Origin: Flammulina velutipes
Lineage: Eukaryota; Basidiomycota; Agaricomycetes; Agaricales; Physalacriaceae
DNA length: 64,000 nt
Assembly (NCBI GenBank): GCA_011800155.1
Contig: CM022368.1
Coordinates: 2,852,001-2,916,000, forward strand
Direction of reading: 5' to 3'
In this document: one piece after another, positions 33,798 to 45,962 of the stretch
Numbering within the stretch: the first letter of the stretch is position 1
Layout: each line of letters starts with the position of its first letter
The notes under the pieces: generated by a model
Told to the model about the DNA's origin: nothing
Database searches by the model: none
Seen by the model: only the letters and a program-made list of their open reading frames with translations
Program-made: the position numbers and the translations under genes

Positions 33798-34144
33798 GAT
33801 GATGATGGGCGTAGAGAACAGAGATCAATCAGCTCAGCATATCTACTTATCACACGTATCAGCTGTCCAACTCCCCGTTCTCTCACCACATTGTCCTTTA
33901 CGCGGCGTCAGTTCTGCTTCTGATACACGCTGCATTCCTGTTCATTAATTTAAACCTGCGTGTAAGTGCCATTGTCTCGGCTGCTTCGATGAATCTCACG
34001 GAAATCAAGATATCTCCAATCTTTCAATTCATCGTTCACGCGTTCACGAGTGTGCTTGGATTCCTAGCTTTTCCGCTTCATCCTTTCAGCTTTACGTCTT
34101 CTCAGCTATCATCACAGCCAGCTTGAAAACCTTTGTTTCCTTCT
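33798..34144. promoter_or_regulatory. Divergent promoter region of KDZ-1
   Basis: This 347-bp gap separates the ATGs of the RNase H1-N-like gene (-) and the transposase (+). It is AT-rich in the middle (TTCATTAATTTAAACC near 33,940) and has CT-rich tracts before each start, as is usual for basidiomycete promoters. Coordinated expression of the two genes is inferred from the layout. Confidence 0.5.
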
Positions 34145-37100
34145 ATGTCTTCGTCTCTCGGATTGAATGCAGGCAGCGGCGAAAAGAGGAAGAAAGTGAG
34201 TAAACAGGAGCGCGAAGGGCCATGGCACCAATCGCATAGTATCGCCATCTCCACCACCGTTACAGATGACGACGATCGACCGTTAGCACGTCAGCGCACT
34301 ACCTATACCCCAACCATCGTTCCTACGACCGCCGGAGTCTCTGAGGATACCGATACTCTCTCGCGCGCAGCTCGATTAGATGGCTTCTCATATCTTCTCG
34401 GGGACGACATTCAGCAGGAGACGGACGACCTTAATAATGCAGGGAACGTCATTGTTGAAGTGCGAAACCTCCCTAAGAGGTACGACAGCACAGTACGTGT
34501 TTAATTTTCTCTACGCCACATCTACCTACATATTTACATCTAGCGCAATCCGATGTTAGTCTGGCGCTCCTATCGACAGGATATCTATGACCATTTGCTT
34601 TACCTGGAAGGATTGGGGGGCGCTTCAACTGATGTCTGCCCATCGTGCCGCGCCAACGAGAGTGTGGCGCAATATCGCTGCAACGACGGAGAATGCACGG
34701 GGCTTGGCGTCGTCTGTCTTGATTGCATTCGCAATGAGCACAAGCGCTCACCATTACATTGGATAGAGGTAGACCAGTCATATCGACATGGCATTAATCC
34801 AAATGTACTGAACTTGTTCACCAGCAATGGACCGGGACGTACTTCAAACATGTATCGATAACGGACCTCGGCGCTGAAATCACGCTCGGGCACACCACAG
34901 GCGGACTCTGCCCTCATCGTGTCAACTTCGTCACAAATTTCACGGTTCTCCACACGAATGGCGTGCATGTTCTTGATGTCGCCTTCTGTGGATGTTCTCT
35001 ATCTGATCCTGAACCGCGGAATCTGATGCTGTCGAGCAGCTGGTGGCCTGCGACGCCCGAATATCCCCAAACGGCCCTCACTTTTCCCCTTCTACGCCTT
35101 GCGCATGCTGTGAATTCCAACGGCAAATTGCCCACTTGGGATTTATGGAGGAGTCTCCACGACCTCACGGAGCAGCACACTGGTTTGCCGCCTCCAAATC
35201 GATACCGTGTTCTTCTCCGCTCTCTAAGACAGTGGCGCCATTTGCAAATGTGCCGTAGCGCTGGACAGGGACTCGAGGATTCTGGCATTGCAGGGATTTC
35301 TGATGGTCAATTGGCCATGCTCTGTCCCGCATGTCCGCAACCCGGAAAAAATATTCCCGATGATTTTGCTACTCGGACTAACGCGTACGTTGTGTAATCA
35401 CTTGCATTTACTTGTAATAATCAACTAGTATTCAGCTGGATACATACTACCTTTCTTGCGAACGATGCCAACTTCCGTCTGCGCAATGAGAATGTCTCGA
35501 CACGGGAACGTGATCCTCCTTTGGCCGACGGCAAAGCTTACTTCGTCAAGGGACAACCATATCAGAAATGGATGGATCAGAATGCTATGCAGGAAGACAT
35601 GCCGACTTGTTCGGGTTTCGCGGCCGTTCATTTGGCCAACATCAAGAACGCGAAGGGCCTGCGCGTATCCGGTGTAGCAGGTGTTTGCTGCGCACGGCAT
35701 GGTTGCTTACGTCCCAATGGTCTGGGCGACCTGAGAAGAGGGGAAAAGTAGGTCCGATTTCTTGAAGCTACATTGTCTTCAGGCTGATAATATCATCCAG
35801 GTTCTGCGCTGTTGATTACATTCACGCTAGTGCGTGCAAGGCTGATCCACAGACTAAAAAGATGACGTCCTATGACATTGCGTGCATTTGGTCAGTCAAT
35901 TGGTTGAAACGCGTCAAAGAACTTCCCGCCTCGGTTCAATTTCTGAACCCGGAGGCCATGCGCTTTGCAATTCCGAAATTCCATATATGGGCACATTTGC
36001 CGGAGGATCACGGAAAGTTTTCGTTCAACTTCCTTCCATTCGTTGGAATGACGGCGGCGGAGATTATTGAAGCGCTCTGGTCTCATAGCAACCGCGCTGC
36101 ATCACAGACGAAGAAGATGGGCCCCGGCGCTCGTGCCGACACCCTGGATGATGTATTCAATAACATCAATCGCCGTACAATCGAGGCGTTCGGTAAGTCT
36201 GCTCAGATTCTATTTCTAGAGTAACAAACTCCCAATACTGGCTTTACAGAGCGTGTTCTAGCAGCGCGGTTGATTGACGCGATTAAAAGTGCTGACCGTC
36301 ACTCCGCTGACTTCATCAACTTCGATAAAGGTCTGGAATCCCTTTTCACACGGGCAGTCCTTGATGGCTGGCTCAGGGAGGTCACTGAATGGGAGACCGA
36401 TTTCAGCAAGCCTTGCCCTTACGAGCCAAAATTACAAACGAAGCTGACCGTCGCGGAAATCAAGCTCGCACTTGAGCGCGATGAGCAGGCAAACCTCGCT
36501 AACTTAGAAAATGTTGTACAGGAGTCAAGCGCCAGTGCACTGTTAGTACTTGGTCTGGAGATTGAATCTTTACAGTAAGTGTTATGTATCCCAATCTTTC
36601 TTGATGGAATAACGTCGCTCACAGGCGCTCCCTCGCTTGGGAAGTGAAGGCACGGAGTTCAGGGGCAACTTACCAACAACTCAACGTTGAACGCCAGCGT
36701 ACCGGTATGTATCTTTTATTCCGATCTGTACAAAATGATTTAACGGGACAGTAACAGTGATTCTGCGTAGTATTAGAAAATTCCGGGGCCTTCAACAAGT
36801 CTTCATGCCTCACCTACGTGAATATCTATCTCCCTCGGAACTGACACGCCTTGACGCGCCGCCTGACGTTGTCGTACCTGAGGAGGTGAAGCTTTACATG
36901 CCATCGGATTTGAGTTCTGATCAGCGGAATCTGCCGCGTGCCTGCAAATCTGGGCTAGCGGAGATGGAGATGCGGCTGCGAGAAGCCGAATGCTGGGAGT
37001 CTCTCAACGATCTTCGTTCTGCTCTGCGAACACGGTCAGCGGGCCTCCTCTTTCAGATTCAGAATGTCTCCGGGCAAACCTCTGTTACGCGCGCTGAGTC

Positions 37101-37914
37101 TATTCAATCGCGGTACGTTCCTTTTCTTTCTTTGCTCAAATGTCTGTCTAACTCACGCACCAGGGTGTTGGTCAATGTTCACCTGGCGAAATTACGCTAT
37201 CGCTGGGCTCGTAACGCCTACTATCGTCTCAAAGGCCATGGCGAGTGGGAGACACATTTACGTATCCTGGAAGACAGCCACGTCACTGGCCTGAACGAGC
37301 GCATGCTAACGGCGCAGGAGCAGAACGAAGCGTCAGACGTGCACGAACGTGGGCTACTATACCTGGGACAAACAGGACCGTCATCGGTAAACGCGCTCGT
37401 ATCAGAGGGGGAAGGACGTCGGGAGATTTCGTGGATCTGGTACAGTTATCCAAAGGATGTGGACACAAGCACGCAGACGAGCAGCGAGACTTTTAATGAG
37501 GGTGCGTGATAATCTCTTTCATTCGTTTCAAGGTCTAACAAATACTTAGTGCTCAAAATCGAATGGTGCAGGGCTCGCGCGCGCATGCTCCGGTGGCGAG
37601 AGGAGGTCGAACTCGTTGTCGAGGAAATGCGTCGTGTCGTTGCTTTCAACGTCTGGAAAGCTGACTGGTGGATGGGCCGGGTATGCGAACGCGCGAACGT
37701 TGCCCCGCAATTGGTCCAAGGAATCAAAGCTCATGCATCCGCTTCGTCCGAGCGTTGTCGGGATCAAGCCGCGCGCTTAGATGCTGCATGGAAGCCTCTG
37801 GTAGATATTGCAAATGACGTTCTGAAGAACCTGCCCATTAGCCGAGTACTTACATGTGAGATGGATGCGGATGACTTTGTTGAGCACGACGAGGACGACA
37901 GCATTGTAGACTAG
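34145..37914 (+). CDS. KDZ-1 transposase (CxC2-like cluster + KDZ domain)
   Basis: The gene has about ten short introns; the first two are 34,493-34,543 and 34,769-34,824. After a disordered N-terminus comes the cysteine cluster (CPSC...YRC...CTGLGVVCLDC, then HKRSPLHWIE) that marks CxC2-type KDZ transposases. A TNFTVLHTNGVH segment with CGC, and a second Cys pair in LCPACPQPGKNIP, follow. The KDZ RNase H-fold core has DANFRL, CSGFAAVH, the GVAGVCCARHG zinc motif, MTSYDIACIW (likely catalytic aspartate), PKFHIWAH and EIIEALW (likely catalytic glutamate). The usual DGEG(I/V)ER box is replaced by AAEIIEA while keeping the Glu. The C-terminal helical part (KFRGLQQVFMPHL, then IEWCRARARMLRWREEVELV) is typical. 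The length, about 1,050 residues, is normal, and no break is seen, so the enzyme may be active. Confidence 0.9.
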
Positions 37915-37958
37915 TTATGTATATAGTGAATACAAGTTTGAACCCCATACAAATGTCT

Positions 37959-38944
37959 CAAGTCCGGCTATCTCGGCGTTGGACTTAAGAATTTTAATCG
38001 CCGCTACTTGATTTGGACCACCAACGTCGCCACTCGCTGGGCGTCGTGCACGTCGTCGCCGACGTTCATTTCCAGCTTACTCTCTCCTCTCCATTCGTGA
38101 TATTTTTGTCATGTATTCGTCGCCCATGGTGTCCATCGACCGCTGGATGCCACGTCATCAGCCCAAACCGTGTCCTAACGGCTACCGACCATTCCCCGCT
38201 CCCCAGTCCTCGACGCCTGCCAATTTCTAATCCCACGGACACCTACCGTTGACGGCTGCCGACGACGAACCCGCCTAATCCGCCATTTTCGATTTTGCCG
38301 AGCAATGCCCACCCGGACGCGGCGCACCATATTCACCATTTCTCTACCCCCGCGTCTCCTACCCTCACGATACTCCTTCCCCATATCTACCTATATCATC
38401 GCTACATTTTCGCTTCATTTCCCCATTGATTTCCCCGTTTTTACCCCCCGTCCCATTTCCCCCGCCACATTTCATTCGTTTCTCCCCTATTTCATTAGAT
38501 ACACATTTTCGTCACGTTTCGTATCTAATTTACCCCCTTTGACCATCGCTTATAGTGCAGGATGCGTGGCGCAAGCGCGCAGTATGTACCCGCTTTCAAT
38601 TTTCCCGTGCGCCACATTCCCATACCCATCCCCCTACCCCCATCATTGATTGCGCCACTGAAACGACGTGCCGGAGGTATTTTGCCGGTACCCGGGGACC
38701 CGCGCTCACGATATTGATCCTGCGCCACGTATCCCATGGTCCCGGTGATCCCCTACCCTATTCTGGTACCCTGTAGCGCCCCCCGACGATTAGTACCTAC
38801 CCGCTAGTACCCGTAGTGGTCCCGTAAGCCCGCCCGTGCCCCGCTAGAATAGCCTAGCTATCCTTTTTTAGCTACAGTAGACAACGCGTTGTTTTGCCCT
38901 GCCACTACAGGGCTTTAACGTGTTATCCCTATAGCATAGGGTGC
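37959..38944 (-). repeat. KDZ-1 right terminal inverted repeat
   Basis: This mirrors 28,950-29,935 exactly in length and, as far as I compared, in sequence. Identity between the TIRs implies either very recent transposition or copy correction between them. The transposase stop codon lies 44 bp inside its inner edge. Confidence 0.93.
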
Positions 38945-41829
38945 TTCCAGCTGCAAACCAATGATGAGAAAGCCTGCCTGCGTCACCACAGCTGCAGTCC
39001 CCTTGCGTTTCCGCCCACGTTTCTTGCGTCTTGTGCGGGGAACATCCTCAGCATCTGACCCTTCTGATATGCTATCCTCCTCCGGCGTCGCCAGCCTTGC
39101 GTCCTCTGCTGCTTCCGCGACCTCTTCCTTCTGCAAGTCTAGGCGGACCTGAGCCTCGGATATGGTCACTGAAAGGCACTAATCACTATCAATGTATATA
39201 TAACAGTTAAAGAAGCATACCTTCTCCCGAAGGGGCATAAGGATTCGGTTTCGAGTGGTCACTGACCCACTCGTCAACCATTGTCTTCCATTCCTCCCGT
39301 AAATCCTTCTCCAAGCTACTATCAACCATGATGAAACCTTGTATCTGCACCTCCCGCTCCTCGAGCGCGATCTTCAACCGGCGTAACAAGGTGTTTCCTA
39401 AAATATATGTTAATCTATGAGCAAAGAAAGCTGAACTAGAGAACTCACCCATTTCGATGTTCTTCTTGAAATTTAGTAAGTCCGAAAGGTCTTCGAGATC
39501 GTCATGCCTTGCCCCGGGCTGCTCCTCCTTTGTAATGTAGGACATCGGGTTCATGGCGGCCCATTTGCGCTCAATGCCCTCACCATCGGTCTTCCCCACA
39601 CCGAGCTGATATTTTAGCGAGTTTTGCGTCTCGCAGGAAATCTCGTGAACATTACCATGCCACACAGGCAAGGCCCACAGGATGTTGGTCACCGCGAATT
39701 GACGAAGCGCTGGTGGCAAGGCCTCTACTCGCTTCAACCAATTGATCTTGTATTGGCAGGCGATATCATAAGTGATCGCCACATGCTTGAACCCCATTCG
39801 CGAGAGGACCCAATAGAGTATGAAATCAGTGTTCTTGTAGCTACGGGTGTCGTAAGCATCTGAGAACTCATTGATGAAGCACATACCGTTCCCCTCGTTC
39901 TAAATCTCCGAGACCCATTAAAATCTCATGACGTGCACATATTACGCCAATGACACCCGTCCATCGCAATCCCGTTGCGAACTTCAACTCCTTGTGCATA
40001 AGAGCAGCAAAGGCAATGCAACTCGATACCTGGCAAAGTGTTAGTCCATTATGTCCCCCCGACACCTGCTAGGAACGCGCATATGTACCTCTTCTTCAGT
40101 GATATACGAACGCAGCCAAGCATGGTACTCCTCGAAGGAGGGCTGAATCCCGAGTCCCGAGTACAGAGGCTCATCCGTCCGGGGAGATGGTCTCATCTTG
40201 CAAGAGAGGCGAAAATTTGCGTCCACGGACAGTTGGGGTCGAAAAATATAACTAGATGACAATGTTAGCCACGCCCCAGCTGTCGTTCAGCAAACTAACC
40301 TGTCCCGTGCATCCACTGTATCCCAACCTTCTGGAAGGTTCACCCCCAGTCGGGGACACGCCCAGCACTTGATTCCCACTGAACCATCCAAAGCCTCGTC
40401 AAAACCTCCTTCGTCGTGTGTGACACCTGATCGTCGCACACGCTTTAAAAATGCCCACTGTCTAGCCATGCGTCCAAAGGCGCGATATCTGTCGGGGGTC
40501 CATTCTGTCCCAAACGGATCTGACGTGCTCTCCAAAACAGAGACAAAATCCCGCACGTTGACCGTTGCAATGACTTTCAGGCGCCGGTACATGTCGAGGA
40601 CTGCAACGGTCGCCGCCGTCTGGGGCTGGGTGGTTGTTGCGGGGTACCACCCTTCCCGTAATAGCTGCTGCCAATCATAGAGATGTTGCCCACGAGCGCA
40701 ACCGCACAGACATGCGTGAACCGTATTAATCCCCGTGATGTCGATGATGGTGAGGAGACGTCGAGTTGCAGGCGCAGGACATTCGTTTCCTTCGTGGCCC
40801 ACCTGATAGATCAGGCCCATCGCCTGTAGGGTTGTCGCCTGCCAACACCCGTCCTGCCAGACCTAAAGCATCCATGAGCGATGAAACCCCCCAAGCTAAT
40901 TCGCAAACAACATACCTCAATTTTGTGCAAAGGTGTCCTTCGATGCCGTTCCAAGCAGCACGCCTCGCATTCCTTCCACTCTCCGCACCCGCGGCAACGA
41001 TAGAGGACTTCCACTGACTCCTGTCCAACGGCGTTGTCTTCGCCTGCCTCCGCGTCTCTGTCTGGCTCTTCCTGGGGATCTTGTCTCGCAGGCCCTTCAG
41101 CAGACACAGGATTGGCAGCTGGATCGACTGGCGGTTTGAAAGGCTTTGCGCAAGTCGCACATCGTGGTCGATGAAACGCTTCCCCCAAGCCATGCCGACG
41201 TAGAGTTTCGTCCAGAAATTCGTTGCGCCATTCACGCCATACCGCCATGGGGTCGTCCTATGCTATCGTCAGCTCCCAGCCTCCATGATAGTACAATAAA
41301 TGCAACTAACCGAGCTCTGGTATCTCTTCCCACCTCCACTCTGCCTCTCTGTGTACTCCTCCGCTCCGTCGACGTCCATCACGTCGTCCTGCAGCTCTCC
41401 TGCGCCATCGAGGAGCTCATGCGGACAACCATGCTCATGCAGTGGAGCCGTATGTAGGTCTGTCGCGTCTTGCGCAGCGGGAGCAAAATCCATCCGGGTG
41501 AAATCATCCTCCAGGTCGCAAAGTCGGGCCCGCCTGCGTTTACGTGGACGTCCTGGAGAGAGCTGGTGCCGGGAGGATTGCCCTGCCATGTCTACATGGA
41601 AATGGAAATCCGCCGGGGTGTCGTCGTCATCAAAGATATCTAAGTCATTGTCCGCCCGTCGACTAGGACGAGGCGCACGTCTCTCGCCCGGGGGCGCTGA
41701 CCAGGGAGCAGGTGCTGGTGGCAGACCGTTGTCTCTGCGCGCCTGCGCATCGAATTGATTGGCGATGTTACGCTCTGCTGGCCCTCTATAACGAAAGTTG
41801 AAGGAGATTTCCGGTCTGGGTCCAGTCAT
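38945..41829 (-). pseudogene. KDZ-2 transposase, C-terminus lost at KDZ-1 junction
   Basis: Starting at the ATG at 41,829, short introns join exons encoding a Pro/Arg-rich N-terminus with DDPMAVWREW. A cysteine cluster with CATC and YRCRGCGEWKECEACC...HRRTPLHKIE follows, then an ITGINTVHACLCGC segment, CWACPRLGVNLPEGW, the DANFRL start of the KDZ core, the GVIGVICARHE motif, VAITYDIACQYKINW and GKTDGEGIERKWAAMNP. The last two hold the expected aspartate and glutamate. The reading reaches a basic RTRRKKRGRKRK stretch and is cut by the KDZ-1 tip at 38,944. The missing C-terminal third is not on the other side of KDZ-1, where a GX gene is found. It differs from KDZ-1 and is closer to the KDZ-3 enzyme in layout. 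It is non-functional as it stands. Confidence 0.87.
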
Positions 41830-41935
41830 GATGGAAGAAGACTGAGCGCGTGATCATCAACAATTGTCACTGAGCGCGTAAGTCCACTCCCATGGTCTAG
41901 AGTGTACCACATCCGAGTTGAGCAAGGAACAAATA

Positions 41936-42003
41936 GTCTAGTGGTATGTCGTGTAGCTGATCAAACACTATTTATAACGGTCGAGAGTTCGATTCACTCC
42001 AGG
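41936..42003 (+). other. tRNA-like sequence, possible SINE or tRNA remnant
   Basis: An A-box-like TAGTCTAGTGG and a B-box-like AGTTCGATTC are spaced as in a tRNA, and the arms GAGAG/CACTC around TTCGATT form an imperfect T-arm. The acceptor ends do not pair and the anticodon stem (GTGT/ACAC) has an oversized loop. It is followed by a T-rich tract. It is more likely a pol III-derived remnant than a working tRNA gene. Confidence 0.3.
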
Positions 42004-42063
42004 TGAAGAATTTTATTTTTTATTTTATTCAACTTCTTGTCACTCTAGCCATTGAGGGTCTGC

Positions 42064-42127
42064 GTGGAAGAATAATTTCGTGAGGGCAGGAAGACGAGAA
42101 TAATTGCGTGATGGCAGGAAGAGAAGG
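42064..42127 (+). repeat. Short imperfect tandem duplication
   Basis: AATAATTTCGTGAGGGCAGG and AATAATTGCGTGATGGCAGG follow one another about 29 bp apart, upstream of the KDZ-2 start. The remainder of 41,830-42,271 shows nothing else that I can support apart from the tRNA-like stretch. Confidence 0.5.
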
Positions 42128-42271
42128 TGAATAATAAGACATATTATAGATCTCTTAACGAGTCTGAGTTCGTTGTGATGTTGAGGGGACTACCCGGTGG
42201 ATTCCTGCTCTTGTTCTGGCGCACCGAGGTCGCAGACCTTGGTAGGTGAAGAAGTCGGGCAGCGAGCTGTC

Positions 42272-45072
42272 CACCCTATGCTATAGGGATAACACGTTAT
42301 AGGCCTGTAGTGGCAGGGCAAAACAACGCGTTGTCCACTGTAGCTCTAAATGGCTGTCTGGCTGGCTGGCTGGCTGGCCAGGGTATATTGGGGCGGGCTG
42401 GAATGGGGCGGGATGGGTCCCAAATATGGATAGGGATTGATGGGAGCATGTAGGGATTGATGGGGAGGGGGAGGGGGAGCAGGGGATGGGGAAATGTGGC
42501 CACACATAAATCCGGACCTAGGGATTGATGGGTACTGATGTCATTGATTGACCAGGGGGATGGGGGATGGGGATAGCAATTGTGGCACCAGGAAAATCCG
42601 GACCTAGGGTTTGATGGGAGCAGGGGATGGGGGATGGGGGCAGGGGAAATGTGGCCACAGGAAAATCCGGACCTAGGGATTGATGGGAACTGATGGGATT
42701 GATGGGGGAGGGGATGGGGGATGGGGGCAGGGGGATTGGGGGCAGGGAACAATTGTGGCACCAGGATAAATACTGGGCTATTGCCAGGGTATGAGGAGGG
42801 TATGGGAGGGATGATTGTAGGTTGAAAAATAAAATTCTTTCTAACTATCAGAAACATGAATGGGGATGTGGCAGCTACTGAAACCAACAATAAAACGATG
42901 TGTGGCGCATTTTTAATCGAGGAGCACATACCTCGGATTGACCTGGGGTTACTCTAGATGTCTTCCTATTGAAAAATGAATGTGTGCAGCACAAAGAACC
43001 ATGTAAAAACACGAAGATTTGGCTGAGAAACAAGCAGAACATTATTGAAAATCCATCAAAAAGCACCAAAAAGGGAGCAGCACTTTGCCCTCGCTTGGGG
43101 GTGACCTGGAACCACTTGTAGGTCGTCCAGACACCTTTGGGGCATTGTATATGTCACTTAGTTAGGTCCCCAGGTCAACAGAACCCTTGGATATGATCAA
43201 AATGCCAAAAACCCGGACCACACAGCTTTGGGCCACACTATCAACTTGCCATGACCTGGGGACACCTTATATTCGAAGATATATGTATATAATGCTCTAA
43301 TCATGAGTTAGATGAAGTCTGGAGTGTCAAAAATGCGGTCAAAACCTTGGATATACCCCAAATAATGTCCCCCAAGAAAGCACACACACCATCAACTTCC
43401 TCTGACCTCTGGGTCGTCCCAATGTGTTCTATTATCATTATATATGATGTATTGGCATCCCAGAGGTTCCCCCAGTTTGTCAAAATGCGAATATTCATGA
43501 TAATAGGTGAACCCTTATTCATCCTTCCTTCTCAAGTACACCCATTGGTTCGCATATCTACATCTTTAGGACTGTTCTAATAGTCATTTGACATCATATA
43601 GATGATATCTTGGGGCCCAGGTCTTAGGTAGACCTCGAAGATACATCCCTTTGGTACATGGTGAGGATATGATCTTTGTACTAATTCTCAAATGTCCATG
43701 CTCTATATTGAAGGGTGTTCAACCTGGGACATATTCTGGGAAGCTAAAAACACATTGTATGATGTTAAAATCAATAGTCCACCACTCAGATGTGTGATAG
43801 TTGGGGTGGTTCTTGGTGTAGAAAGAGAGGATATAAATTATTGTACCATTTCTATTCGCATTTTGCCACACTGGGGGAACCTCTGGGGTGCTAATACATC
43901 ATATATAATGATAATAGAACACATTGGGACGACCCAGAGGTCAGAGGAAGTTGATGGTGTGTGTGCTTTCTTGGGGGACATTATTTGGGGTATATCCAAG
44001 GTTTTGACCGCATTTTTGACACTCCAGACTTCATCTAACTCATGATTAGAGCATTATATACATATATCTTCGAATATAAGGTGTCCCCAGGTCATGGCAA
44101 GTTGATAGTGTGGCCCAAAGCTGTGTGGTCCGGGTTTTTGGCATTTTGATCATATCCAAGGGTTCTGTTGACCTGGGGACCTAACTGAGTGACATATACA
44201 ATGCCCCAAAGGTGTCTGGACGACCTACAAGTGGTTCCAGGTCACCCCCAAGCGAGGGCAAAGTGCTGCTCCCTTTTTGGTGCTTTTTGATGGATTTTCA
44301 ATAATGTTCTGCTTGTTTCTCAGCCAAATCTTCGTGTTTTTACATGGTTCTTTGTGCTGCACACATTCATTTTTCAATAGGAAGACATCTAGAGTAACCC
44401 CAGGTCAATCCGAGGTATGTGCTCCTCGATTAAAAATGCGCCACACATCGTTTTATTGTTGGTTTCAGTAGCTGCCACATCCCCATTCATGTTTCTGATA
44501 GTTAGAAAGAATTTTATTTTTCAACCTACAATCATCCCTCCCATACCCTCCTCATACCCTGGCAATAGCCCAGTATTTATCCTGGTGCCACAATTGTTCC
44601 CTGCCCCCAATCCCCCTGCCCCCATCCCCATCCCCTCCCCATCAATCCCATCAGTTCCCATCAATCCCTAGGTCCGGATTTTCCTGTGGCCACATTTCCC
44701 CTGCCCCCATCCCCCATCCCCTGCTCCCATCAAACCCTAGGTCCGGATTTTCCTGGTGCCACAATTGCTATCCCCATCCCCCATCCCCCTGGTCAATCAA
44801 TGACATCAGTACCCATCAATCCCTAGGTCCGGATTTATGTGTGGCCACATTTCCCCATCCCCTGCTCCCCCTCCCCCTCCCCATCAATCCCTACATGCTC
44901 CCATCAATCCCTATCCATATTTGGGACCCATCCCGCCCCATTCCAGCCCGCCCCAATATACCCTGGCCAGCCAGCCAGCCAGCCAGACAGCCATTTAGAG
45001 CTACAGTGGACAACGCGTTGTTTTGCCCTGCCACTACAGGCCTATAACGTGTTATCCCTATAGCATAGGGTG
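42272..45072. mobile_element. FB6: complete 2.8-kb palindromic KDZ-type element
   Basis: The tips are CACCCTATGC...GCATAGGGTG. GAGCTGTC lies before the left tip (42,264-42,271) and is repeated at 45,072-45,079 if the last G of the tip is counted. It has the same length (2,801 bp) and nearly the same sequence as FB2, but with the unique centre inverted. Arms and subterminal repeats are as in FB2. It separates KDZ-2 upstream sequence from 45,073 onward. Confidence 0.93.
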
Positions 45073-45962
45073 AGCTGTCGCAGATGACGGTGGCGCTTCC
45101 AAGTACGTGTTCGTCGAAGTACTAACGCGTGCGCGAAAGTATAGGTTCCAAAAGTCTCTCGACAGTTGCAAGGGGCTTCTGTGTTGATATTGTGGGGTGA
45201 TAATTCTATCTATGTGTTTCTACGACATGCTACAGTATTTATACTGTACGCTGTCAGCTTTCTCTTCCGTCTAGTTCTACGCTTAGGCCTCTCGATGCCT
45301 GCGTCATGTACCCTGATCGAGCGATCGTGCGACGATCCGGGGTTTGAGTCCGTGATGTGATTGGCGTTCCGTCGCGTCGAGTCAGACCACCTCGCGATAT
45401 GACTCTTCGAGGGTGGTAATTCTCTCCGTTCCTGTCGGCTTTGGCATCCAGATTCCCGAAGGTGCCTGGGCGCCATGCATGGCGCACAGCCTTGGTGTAA
45501 TCTCTTCCCATCGATCTGGATCTTCTCGTTATCGATCGTTGCAATCCATCGATTAGTTCGGTAGCTTCCGTGTTCTGAAACGTCCATGCTTGTGCCGTGT
45601 GAAGTGCTGCGCCATATGTTCCTAATGCGGACGCGCTGTGGATGGCGCGTTCACACGTTCCGACCTATATGGCGCTGGCGCCGTCGTGCGCCACACCCAT
45701 GTTTAGTATCAGTTCTGCACTCAGCCCAAGTGCAGGCTGTACATCTCCCCCAACTTGAATGTGAACTCCTCCATGGTGTGAAATCGGCGAATTTGTCCTA
45801 ACCCGTGTGTCCGCGCCATAAATGTCGCAAGGATTTGGCTCCGTCTTCCATTCGGTAATTCCTGTGGCGAGGGGTGGCACTATAAAGAGGGCCGCGCGGA
45901 TAGGAAAATTTCCCAGCCAACGCTACCATCTCAAGCCCCAAAGCCTGAAAAAAAATTCCACC
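45073..45962. other. Non-coding stretch and promoter of GY
   Basis: I see no supported gene. It contains an 8-bp-arm palindrome TACAGTAT-TT-ATACTGTA at 45,231-45,248. Close to the next gene it has CACTATAAAGAGG (near 45,878), a TATA-type box about 80 bp before the ATG. Confidence 0.5.

Larger units (their letters stand above)
28950..38944. mobile_element. KDZ-1: 10-kb DNA transposon with 986-bp TIRs
   Basis: The element begins CACCCTATGCTATAGGGATA and ends with the reverse complement 9,995 bp later. The outer 986 bp at each end are the same length and identical wherever compared. Inside are a KDZ transposase (+) and two accessory genes (-), the minimal set for an autonomous KDZ transposon. 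The outermost ~75 bp match the tips of FB1, FB2 and FB6 with only a few differences. The flanks do not match as a target duplication: left flank ends CATCACTT in a GX gene, right flank begins CTTCCAGC in another KDZ transposase gene. Recombination between copies, or an assembly join through the long TIRs, is needed to explain this. Confidence 0.9.

Noticed and set aside
45300..45360. B-box-like GGGGTTTGAGTCC as a tRNA
   Set aside because: No matching A box or foldable arms were found upstream.
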